Part shown: positions 30,976 through 41,200 of the stretch, one piece after another
How the letters are laid out: each line of letters begins with the position of its first letter
Numbering within the stretch: the first letter of the stretch is position 1
From: Hexactinellida sp. DTS-2022
Taxonomy: Eukaryota; Porifera; Hexactinellida
NCBI GenBank assembly: GCA_028753945.1
Contig: JAPNXP010000011.1
Coordinates: forward strand, 3,410,001-3,474,000
Direction: 5' to 3'
Length of the DNA: 64,000 bases
Position numbers and translations under genes: made by a program
The notes under the pieces: generated by a model
Seen by the model: the letters and a program-made list of their open reading frames with translations, nothing else
Told to the model about the DNA's origin: nothing
Database searches by the model: none

Positions 30976-31283
30976 GCTGTTTCCATCCCTGAGCACAGCA
31001 CGTTCGGTATGAACCACTGGTCCAGTGACTGTAGAAAGTCGAGACTGGTACCAAAATTGTGCAATGTTTATAAACCTGTGACCTGAAAAACAGCATACTC
31101 CGCTTAGAAGATCCACCCGACGAAAAAAATAATATTAAACTAGACAACTCTTCCCGTCAATTTTCTAACGGAACACATTACATTCTGTCTATTTTCTGTT
31201 ATACAATGCATATTCGAAGAATATATATTATCTTTTCAGTGGGGTTGAATTTGGGCAATCAAATGCAAGATATCTTAAGATTC

Positions 31284-31492
31284 TAAAATAATATTAAGAA
31301 TCAACCCGGACTAAATATTTCTGATATATTTGACCGGCCGGACCGAAAAATAGCCCGGACCAAAAACATCTGAAATATTTAGTCCGGCCGGACATTTTGC
31401 AAACCCGGACCAAAAATGTCTTAAATATTCGGTCCGGGAAATTTTATGTCCGGCCGGACCAAATTTAACCCGGACCGAATATTTCGTGACAG
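31284..31492 (-). repeat. Right arm of the 209-bp inverted repeat
   Basis: Exact-looking reverse complement of 29920-30128, ending TTCGTGACAG. Confidence 0.9.
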
Positions 31493-31759
31493 GACATTCG
31501 TTTCTTTGATTATTTACGAAGAAAATTAGATAGTATGTAGAACAAAGTTGCATCGTATATTTGGAATATTGGATTAGTTTTTGCGATATTTCATGCTAAT
31601 TGTTGAGTGTTCGTATTCATGCAAAATTATTGCACCTTGTATATTCCAATGTTCCTTGCAACAAAGTTGCATCGTGTTTGATGGGATTTATGTATACATA
31701 GATTACACTAGACACCCCACATTTTTGGATATTACACAAAATATGGTATTCAGGGGCCA

Positions 31760-31925
31760 GGGAGTATAATCTGTCCTAGCACAGATTATACCCCGGGTAT
31801 AATCTGGGCTTGGAGGGTGTACTCTGGGCTAGCCCACTTTATACCCGGGGGTGTATAACCTGTGCTAGGGCAGATTATACCCGGGTATATTCGAGTAGGG
31901 GTGTATAATCTGGGCTGTTACACCG
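31760..31925. mobile_element. GGTATAATCTGGGCT repeat cluster, right end of the (GTAGCAGCCCAG) family
   Basis: Repeated ATTATACCCGGGTATA words and a terminal GTGTATAATCTGGGCTG. Pairs with left ends at 27286 and 29307. Confidence 0.5.
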
Positions 31926-32702
31926 GGACAAAATTCTAAATCGGGGTGATTGCCCCGCATGCCCCACTGGGACTGCCACTGCTGTCGGCACAGCTGTAAT
32001 TTTAGGATATTATATTCCGACTATTATGCACTAGTGGGCCAGTAATTCATTCAAGGTTGATTTAAATCATTATTAAAATCAAATGGCCAGTATTGAAATC
32101 TCTGCCTTGGTTACTATTAGTATACTTCTTAAATAATAAAAATTACTAATAAGCTATATTATACTACAAGACAGTTCTAAAATCATCTGTCGAACTTCTG
32201 CCGGCCGGCCGGCCGTATAAGAGCCTGACTAAACCATCAATGATATAGTTTTCAAAATTTGGACAGTGATAGAGAATTTTCTCCATATTGTAATAACTCA
32301 GGGGCGCCGAACTTTTGATCAATTATACTCGGGGCCGGGGGGCCATAATTAGAAGCCCCTAGTAACAGCCTTTGGGGGCCCTAGAAGTAACTTTAAGACA
32401 CCAACAATAAATGTCATAACTTAGAATACAAGTTGAAAACACTAGATTGTTATCAAAATGTTATAAACTTTGTGTTATTTCCCAAACAAACTACCGTATT
32501 CAGGGGCGGATCTAGGATTTTAAAAGGGAGGGGTTGTCATTTTCTATATAAAACGCATCACAAGCTGGGGCTGTGTGGGGCGTTGTTAGTTCCCCTGTGG
32601 GCTCCTGACTTGACCGTCACTCCTGGGGCGAAGCCCTGAACCCCAGATACAATGAAATTTTATTTTCGAAATTTCCTATACTAAAAGTGCGATACTTAGT
32701 AG

Positions 32703-34279
32703 CATAGCATTATATACTCTAAGGCAGTGGTTCTCAAACTGTGGTACGCGTACCACTGGTGGTACGCGAGCTCCTTTCTAGTGGTACGCGGAGCTATAGG
32801 CGGAGGGAGGAGGAGCAGGGGAACTAGGAAAGACTTTTTTTGAGCCATTTGAATTGTTGGCAGTTTATTGTTGATATTATTCACACCGTCAATATCTTCA
32901 ATTCTCTAATGTTGCTAGACTACACATTCTAAATCAATTGTATTATGTTTTTGTTAGCAAAGTATGCTTCCTGCAGGTAGATTAGTAGTTAACATTAACT
33001 CTGCAAAAAATCCTGGGGGTATACTCCCAAACCCCTTAGGTCTCTCGCTACGCTCGCTGCTTGTTCATTTGACCGCGTAGAGACTTTCTCCTAGCTACGC
33101 CCTTGAGAGGGGGTAGATCATTATACTTTAAAAATGCATCAAAATTTAGATGTTATTAAATACAATGGAAATGTACTTTAGTACAATTTGCTGTACGTCG
33201 TTTTCAGGGGTGTATTTAAATATCGATCATTATGGTGGTACGCGGAGACCTAATATTTGATGAAGTGGTACGGGCTGTGAAAAGTTTGAGAACTACTGCT
33301 CTAAGGCAATGCCGCGGTTGAATGTACTTGGACCATGGATGAACTAGTATAGTCAACTAAATATATGCGATGCAATTCTTCTTCGAAATAAGCAATCCAG
33401 GGTGCTTCTACTTATGTAATTGTTTTATATAAAGGTGGTCATGTACAAGACGCATATTTTTGAGGTGCCACTTGGTCGAAATGACGTCACCGTATTATCT
33501 ATTAGGCAAAATATGCCAAAACTTGGACCGCATGTAAAATGTTCAATTTCGCTTTTTCAAACAAATTGCTGTGACTAACCCATCTAGGAGTTATTTTACG
33601 TAAAATACTCAGAATAAATTTTGGAATGTTATCACATTCCTCTGTTGCCTTGGAAACGTGATTCAATGATTGAGGTAATATCTCGAGTAGGAATATAGTT
33701 ACAGCTTAGTCAATGGGTCCAATCGATAGCCCATCCTTAACTTCCTATTCAATGATAATACATTTCGATGCTCTATCTCCAACCAATTTTATGCAAAATG
33801 TGTATAATCATTTGAATGTATTTTACAATAATCACAAATCTGATCCATTGACTAAGCTCCTGTAACTATATTCCTACTCGAGATATTACCTCAATCATTC
33901 AAATCACATTTCCATAGCAACAGAGGAATGTGTCAACATTCCATAATTGATTCTGAGATATTTTATGTAAAATGATTCCTATATGGGTTATTCAAAGCAA
34001 TTTGTTTTAAAAAGCGAAATTGAACATTTTACATGCGTTCAAAGTTTTAGCATATTTCGGCTAATAGACAAAACGGTGACGTCATTTCGACCAAGTTGTA
34101 CCTAAAAATATGCGTCTTGTACATGACCACCTTTATATAAACAATTACATAAGTAGAAGCACCCTGGATTACTTATTTCGAAGAATAATTGCATTGCATA
34201 TATTTAGTTGACTATACTAGTTCATCCATGGTCCAAGTCCATTCAACCGCGGCATTGCCTTAGAGTATAGAATGCTATG
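32703..34279. mobile_element. Long palindromic (foldback) element interrupted by a hAT MITE
   Basis: CATAGCATT...CTCTAAGGCAATGCCGCGG and on inward for about 480 bp is mirrored by the right half ending AATGCTATG. The arms carry CATGTACAAGACGCATATTT and GACGTCA in mirrored positions; the central part near 33700-33840 is less symmetric. Without the inserted hAT MITE and its duplicated 8 bp it is about 1.0 kb. No coding frame. Confidence 0.88.
32725..33298. mobile_element. hAT-type MITE, 574 bp, perfect 8-bp TSD, inside the palindrome
   Basis: Ends CAGTGGTTCTCAAACT and AGTTTGAGAACTACTG. CTCTAAGG flanks both sides (32717-32724 and 33299-33306). Internal GGTACGCG words near both ends. Inserted after the palindrome formed. 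Confidence 0.92.
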
Positions 34280-34522
34280 TTTGTAGATTATACTGGATAT
34301 TTCGAAAATTCACGAGACCACATGCCATAGTATACCCCAAGGAGTGAACATTGTTTCTTAGGATGGTCCAAATTACCAGAAAGGGTTCCGCAGGGCGACG
34401 TAAGATCCCCCATTTGCGTCGAGGAGGGATGTATTAATTATAGGCAATATGTAATCCTGAGATCAAATGACTATAAAGCTTCATAATTCATTATTGTCGT
34501 CAATGAATATTTAATGAAGATA

Positions 34523-34730
34523 CAGTCGACTCACTTTATAGAGCCACCGGTTAATAGATTTCACTGCTTAATCGGGTTAATAGACTTCACTGCTTAATAG
34601 GGTCAAAATTTCATTGGACTTATAGGACGGTTACATTTTGGCTTAAAATATTTTTGGTTAATAGATTTCTCCGCTTAATCGGGGCAAATGGACCTGGTCC
34701 CGAGGTGACTCTATTAAGCGGAGTCAACTG
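34523..34730. mobile_element. pogo-type MITE, TA TSD
   Basis: Ends CAGTCGACTCACTT and GCGGAGTCAACTG, flanked by TA. Repeats GGTTAATAGATTTC and CTGCTTAATCGGG. A 68-bp deletion version lies at 49810-49877. Confidence 0.88.
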
Positions 34731-34885
34731 TATTAGTAATTTGGTAATCACATAGTATTAGAGGTTGGGGTCACTAATTATAGCATTTGCATTTTAAATC
34801 AATGGGGGGTTGTAACCCTCCAAACAACTCCCCCCCTGGATCCGCCACTGAACTCTATTATATAAATATGTTTACTCCGGGCCAA

Positions 34886-35025
34886 GGAATTATCCAGGAG
34901 CGCGAGACGCTCCTTTTGAAGTATGATTTGGATTTAGGAGCGCAAAATTTGGAAACTTCTAGCATTAATTTGTGATTTAGGCGTTTGAAAATTGGATCAG
35001 ACCAGGATTAGGAGCGTATTTACAA
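34886..35025 (+). repeat. Dispersed repeat (family C, copy 1)
   Basis: GAGACGCTCCTTTTGAAG ... GATCAGACCAGGATTAGG. The reverse complement, somewhat longer, is at 36750-36912. Confidence 0.75.
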
Positions 35026-35449
35026 ATGGCTGTATAATACACTGCTCCGGGGAGTCCGAGCAGAGGTAATAATTTTTTATCTGCTAGTTTAAGGGGCGAT
35101 TATTCGAGGTAGGCGATAATTCGAGGGGGCTACTATTCTAGTATACACTAGGGTAACTAAACTAATCCAAAGACATTGTAAAATTTATGAATATGAGAAA
35201 CTACGTAATCAGAATACTTTGGATTCCTTCAAAAGCAAAAATGTATTCTCGCGAACTGTAGCTGCCTTAATGAATCCGTTGACTACCTTTGTGGAATTGG
35301 ATTGTTGTTTCAGAGGTCTGGGACTCTGGGTCGATCCTTAATAACTATAATAATCATAATTATAAGGAGCCTTCGGCCCACCAGGCACCTCCGAATATCC
35401 GGGGCCGGGGGGTCAGGGCCCCACCTGCCCCCTGGGTTCGGCGCCCCTG

Positions 35450-35853
35450 ACAATACTCATACTTAGGGGTATTGTTCCTTTCTAGTCTTCATTGATGACT
35501 AGCTACTATTAGTAATATTATGCAATGTTTTAGATGCATATTCAAAATAAGACAATATCTATTTAATGGTTAGTAATCCCCCCCCCCCGTTATTGAATGT
35601 ATATCGGCCGGCGACATGGCATCTATGTTGGTGGCAGAGTAACCTAGTACGGCGTACTGTACGGTACGGTATGGACTTAGCACGCAGATTATCCTTCCGT
35701 ACCGTACTTACGTAGTAAATACGTACTTAGTCAATGATAGTATAGATGCTTATCTTTTAGCACTTGATTCTTATTTTTTATCGAAGAATAAGTTAGTTAA
35801 ATTTATCAAGATTTACTGTCGATTCTTAGTAGAAACTATAATATAAGTTATAT
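35450..35853. other. Non-coding; GTAC-rich palindromic patch at 35648-35725
   Basis: GTACGGCGTACTGTACGG and CCGTACCGTACTTACG are roughly inverted. Poly-C at 35579-35588. No gene seen. Confidence 0.5.
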
Positions 35854-36089
35854 CTTATATATTAAATCACAAAGATTTTTTTGTTTGTTTGTTTGTTCAG
35901 AATTGATTGAGGAACTGGTAAGAGCTACAGACTTGAAATTTGGCAGGAGGGTGGGAAATAGTGTATCTAGAAACAAGTTCTAATATCTAAAATATTCACA
36001 TCTTCCCTTCCCTAAAGGTGACAAAACTTTTAGCCTATTAAATTCTAGGGTTTTCCAGTATGGATTAGCAGCTCAATTAGACTAAATTT

Positions 36090-36448
36090 CAGGGTTGATA
36101 AAAATCATGATTTTTTTGAAAAATTCAAAAAGTCCGACTTTTTATATTTAAATCAGACTTTTTGATTTTAATCAGAATTTTGATTTTAATTGTTTTTTTT
36201 GCAATCTATATCACACTGGCGTATATTATTTGGCTAATAGATTAATTACATTGATAATGACTCATTATCAATGTATTTCTTTTCTTTTCGCAAAAAACAA
36301 TAGACATAAAAAATCGGATTTAAATCAAAAAAGTCTGATTTAAATAAAAAAAAGTCCGACTTTTTTTATTTAAATGATTTTTGTTAATAAAAATCATTGA
36401 TTTAAATCATGATTTAAATCACTTGAAATTTTAAATCAAACAACCCTG
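36090..36448. mobile_element. hAT-type MITE rich in GATTTAAATC words
   Basis: Ends CAGGGTTGATAAAAATC and AATCAAACAACCCTG. The interior is almost wholly AAGTCCGACTTTT and GATTTAAATC palindromes. CAATTAGA lies 9 bp outside the left end and CAATTAGT directly after the right end, so the TSD is plausible but offset. Confidence 0.65.
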
Positions 36449-36504
36449 CAATTAGTATAGAAGGATTTTAGTGTCTCTATCAATTGTTAAGTCAAGTGTG
36501 CTTT

Positions 36505-37047
36505 CAGGGGCGGCTCCAGGGGGGCGCCAAGGGGCTCCATGGCGCCCCTTGTGAAAATATTGGAGCCCCCTTAGGGGCTGCCATCTTTCAATTAATTCAA
36601 GTTATTCAACATCAAAATATCATAAACATCAATTTTGATTAAGATAACAAACAGATTTAGAATATCTTTAGGGCAGCTAACAATTGACTAAAAGAAGTCA
36701 CGGCCCTGGGTGTTTGAACAATCATAACAACCAACAGTATTATTCAGCTATTTGTAAATACGCTCCTAATCCTGGTCTGATCCAATTTTCATACGCCTAA
36801 ATCGCAAATTAATGTTACGGTATAGGAGAGGATTCCAAATTTTCACGCTCCTAAATTCTAATTTTCCAAAAATCATGCTCTAAAAAAGGAGCGTCTAGCG
36901 CTCTGGATAACTCCTTGCAACCATAACTTTATCAACCAACCTCTACAAATGTATTCACTGACATAATTTTCAATAATGTCACAAATTATAGATAAAATGT
37001 GGAGCCCCCTTGGCGCCCCCAGGTGGCCAAGGCTGGCGCCGCCCCTG
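36505..37047. mobile_element. hAT-type MITE, 543 bp, 8-bp TSD with one mismatch
   Basis: Ends CAGGGGCGGCTCCAGG and GGCGCCGCCCCTG. Flanks TGTGCTTT (36497-36504) and TGTGCGTT (37048-37055). GGAGCCCCCTT occurs near both ends. Family C copy 2 (36750-36912) is inserted in it. Confidence 0.87.
36750..36912 (-). repeat. Dispersed repeat (family C, copy 2, reverse)
   Basis: Reverse of 34886-35025: CCTAATCCTGGTCTGATCC ... GGAGCGTCTAGCGCTC, sharing even the outer TATTTACAAAT word. Confidence 0.75.
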
Positions 37048-37550
37048 TGTGCGTTATAGAATGCCTATCTGAGACTCATCCAATCAGTTATTGTGTTCCC
37101 TCTGTCTACCCATAGATTTAAAGGTGACAAAATATGTTAGCCAATTAAATTCGATGGTTTATTAGTATGGATTAAAAATAAATATGTCATAATAGAAATA
37201 TTTTCTGAGGCTGCAATCTGATTGATTGAAAATAAATTCATCTAACCAATCAATCATTTGTCTATTCTATTGCATGTTTTTCATTTAGTATTATTTGGAT
37301 TCTAGCTATCCTGACCTTACGTGCAACTGAAATTTATTGAGCTACTAATGGGAGGATTCGAATTTCCCAAACAAATTACATTGTGTAGCATTCTTATTGA
37401 GGGGACTTTATAAGGAATATATTTATAATACAACACAGAGATGTGTAATTCTAAATGTTTAGTTTCAAGGCGTAGTAAGGCCGCGCAGCGGTCGTCAATT
37501 GAGAAGTGAAGCACCAACCGTCGCAAAGCGACCGAGACCGAAAGGCTCGT

Positions 37551-38299
37551 CTTTTCAAAAATAACTTTTGATTGATATTCACGAAAATATTTACCTATTT
37601 ACGAATTAGTACACTTGACATCTTATCTACCGGCTACCATATAACATTCCTAGGTGTATATTGGAAATTGGAGTGTAGATTCATGATTATAGACTTAATT
37701 AATGATTAATAGAAATTCCTTTTGGTAACTTGGTTTCCGCAGTTTAACAATGAACTATTCAATTATACGCTATGCGGTTTTATTGATTTCTTTTCAGCAA
37801 TTGCTATTTTCATACATCATTAATTAGGAAGTACTCATCTATGTGTTAAATCGTAACAATTACACTACAAGTATATCCTGCTGATTCTACCATTTATTCT
37901 ACTTCTTCTCTTGACAACCACATTTGACATTGTAATGCTTCTTTTATATTTTCTCTAACTAGCTACTCTAAATTACAATAACGCAATAAATTTATCATAC
38001 AATCTAATATAGTAACAATAGTTTTGGATATTATATCTGTCCTTGGTTACCATGATAATTTAATGAATGCTTTATCCTAGTTACTATACTGATGCTCAAG
38101 TATGCTATTCTCTGCATATCTATTCAAGCTTGCAGCTACTAAGCGAAGCTTGCAGCACACAATAGAAATAAGGGTATATAAATACAAACTCGTTCTAACT
38201 TGTTTTAGTAAATCATTAACTGTTACATATTTTACATTTGCATTGTCATATTCTTGATTCCTCCTTTTTGATAAATCATCTCTATTCGAAGTTGCGATT
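37551..38299. other. Upstream region of TULP4
   Basis: A+T-rich, no TIR elements noticed, in contrast to the DNA on its left. No clear TATA box or initiator could be chosen by eye. Confidence 0.5.
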
Positions 38300-41200
38300 A
38301 TGCATGCAAGATTGGAGAAAGAACCTCCTTTTTTCGCTGGGAGTCACATCAATTCTCTATCATGGAAACTATCAGATAGTTCTGAAGCTGAGCAAGAAGG
38401 GTACCTTGCTAGCGCTACTCGTGAAGCTGTCGGAGTCACGATTACATCTGTTGACAACACTTATACTTGTGAGGAAGGGAAGGATAGGAGACCGAAACAC
38501 TCATTCAACTTCAGGGAACATTCTGGAAATGTGAGTTTATTTTATTATTTGTAATAAATTACTTTATTAGTACATATAAACATACACTGTTTATAGTCCG
38601 TTATTTTCGCTCAAGGATTACAAAATTTTATAATTTGTGTATTGATTTTTAGAAAGTAAGCTGCACTGTGCATATAGTAATTATTATGATTAAGATTTTG
38701 TAAATATTTTAATAAACAATATGAGGCAATAGTTGTGAGAGTTCAGCTAATAGCAATTTGATATGATTACTCGAAATTTGTCTGCGATTAGAGCAACCAT
38801 TCATCACCAACACTATTGAAAGGGATGTGATCATCTCTAGTTAATTGCTATTAGGCGATTTCTTTTTTATAATATGATATATTACAGAATAGCCAGAAAT
38901 ATCACTTGATTTGGGTGTCTCAATTTCATTTCCTTTAATTAATTTAAAATAATTTGTCTATAAACTAGACTGCCGAGTTAATAATATTCCACATCGGATA
39001 CTAATTATAATACAAATTCAATTAATTAAATACATCGAAGGCAAACCACGTTTCTATCATTTTCTGATAACAGTTCTGTTTAGAAATCTATATTTTTTAA
39101 TAATCCGCCTTGACTTATTGTGATTCTAACATACGTAAGTATTGAACTGTGTCGAGTACTATGTAGCGGACCAGTTCTAAATCACTGCCTTTATTTTTAT
39201 TAATATATTTCTCCGTAGGGTGCCCTGCCCACACCTTTATCGGCTAAGTGATGAAATCGTCTAATTTGCACCTGGGGTCACGATTTTGGATCAAATATTA
39301 TTTTTTTAATTTCCTTTCGTATACTCAAGTTCTGATAAAATAGTACTAATTAAAACGATTCTAGCTAAGCAATTGCATTATTTATGGTCATCTTCGGATA
39401 ACCATATGTTCGTAATTTGATAAATTATTTTAATTAAGATTAAAACTCAATTCAATTAGTTTGATTTGAATAGTTCCCTCCACTATTAACTAACCACAGA
39501 CGGTATAGGAAATGATTTTCGTAGCTAATTAATTTATTTTATTGATTAACTTGAAAGCCTATCTTATTAGTAGAACTGATGAAATATTCTACTTTTTATC
39601 ATCATTATTCTTCCTTGAAGCTCCGCAAAGAATTTCCTTAATTTAACTATACGCACAAGCTAACTTTTAATGTTTTGTCTCTAATGTTTCTATTAGAGTT
39701 AATATTGTATTATTCATTTTTATCAGGTTTACTTCATGTCTACATAGACCACGATCAATAGACTTTTAATTAGACTAGAACTCTGTTTACTGTACCTTGA
39801 GTAATACATCGGCTTAGTGCGTACTCACATTTTAACCATGTTTATTAAGCATAATGTATTCTATAACTTGGATACACTCAATACACTCGGATAATATGTA
39901 CTTATTTTCCATTCCCTGCCGGTACTTTATTATTGGGTTCTACTTTATTTGTCTATTGCTATCATAAATTGAATAGTCTGTTTTATGAAGTTACTTTTTG
40001 GTAAGAATATTTCCCGTTAGAAAAATTAGATAAGTTCGTAGCATAAATAAAATGCTAAAAGAGCATTTAATTTGTGGTTATGTTTGATATGTCTCTCGAT
40101 TAATTTCCAAGAATTATAGTAATTGCAATTTGCAATGAAGCATTGAACGCTGCATGATGCACGAGATATTTCACTCGCTTATGAATTCTTATAACCAAAC
40201 CATTCATGCTTCAAGACATTTTGTAGTTATTTTCCAAATATTATTAAATAAATGCATTAATACTAATTTAAATGTCTTCTTCATAATAATGTTCTTTTCA
40301 CAAGAATACTAGGGGATTCGTTAGATTCAAAGAATGGATCACACGCTTCTTACGTACAATAATATTTACTATCACGTATAATATCCAAATTATTTGTAAT
40401 GTTAAATACTTTCCTGCATAATTTTTATCACAAATAATATATTTCATTAGTACAGAGCAATTTTTTAATTTGATATGAACTTTATGTTCTGCTGGTCGAC
40501 GTCATTTTAATGTAAACAGATATGATTATTAAATTACAATAGACAATTTTATTTAGACTTGTCATACGAGAGCAGTAATTACTATATAAAACCTGCTATG
40601 TATAGAAATACAGTGGGAGTAATTCAATAGCTGGAAATAACAATGGTATCTTACTTTAGCTAGCCCAATTATAAAATATATTGTCAGAAACTTGCATCGC
40701 TCTACCTGAGAATGATAATAGAACAATTCTCATGTTGTCATTTAATAAGGTAACACAGCTGTTAATTATCAGCTAGTTAATGTTCTAATTGGATTAACAG
40801 TGAATCAGACATGTATCTAATCGGTACTTTTAATCACATCCAAGTTTATCCTTTAATGAATATGAATATTTTTAGTCACCAATTAGTATCTGTTTGGTAC
40901 TGTGCGAGTAGGATTGAATCAAAGCCGAATGTAATTTTTGTGGTTTCGTGGGTAGAGATAAATTAAGACTTTTTATGTTGATTGGACACAAATACGAGTT
41001 AGTATTCGTCTAACCGTCTAACTGCTGAGAACATTAATTTATTGAATACGTAAATAACTATACGTACAACATTATTTATCGTTGCTTAAATTGTATATTG
41101 ATTGTGTATTATATTAATTATATTTCTTGTCTCAGGTAACAGTCGTGGAGTACAATCCTAAACTGGATAAGATCGCGTCTTGTGACTCCTCTGGGACCGT

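Larger units (their letters stand above)
29307..31925. mobile_element. Possible large nested element bounded by CGGTGTARCAGCCCAG ends
   Basis: CGGTGTAGCAGCCCAGATTA at 29307 and its near-complement ending GGGCTGTTACACCG at 31925 bracket the region. Inside are a second, symmetric inverted repeat (29920-30128 and 31284-31492), a pogo-type MITE and a GTTAAC-palindrome cluster. No matching TSD, so the outer pair could also be two independent MITEs. Confidence 0.4.
32501..34850. mobile_element. Second TIR pair of the nested cluster (CAGGGGCGGATCTAGG ends)
   Basis: CAGGGGCGGATCTAGG at 32501 and CCTGGATCCGCCACTG ending at 34850 are inverted with two mismatches. The TSD is doubtful. It encloses the palindromic element and two MITEs. 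Confidence 0.5.
32299..35449. mobile_element. Outermost TIR pair of a nested cluster (CAGGGGCGCCGAAC ends)
   Basis: CAGGGGCGCCGAAC at 32299 and GTTCGGCGCCCCTG ending at 35449 are a perfect 14-bp inverted pair, with GGGGCCGGGGGG words just inside both. The 8-bp flanks (TAATAACT and ACAATACT) do not match well, so this may be two hAT MITE ends of one family and not a single element. Confidence 0.45.
35857..37550 (+). mobile_element. Helentron-like element with two nested hAT MITEs
   Basis: 5' side ATATTAAATCACAAAG followed by a (TTTG)n run (35879-35896) and GAATTGATTGAGG. 3' side has a hairpin (GGCCGCGCAGCGGTC), GTCGCAAAGCGACCG and the terminal GAAAGGCTCGT. AAAGGTGACAAAA plus ATTAAATTC-type words occur at 36015 and again at 37118, so the interior is partly duplicated. 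No ORF. Confidence 0.5.
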
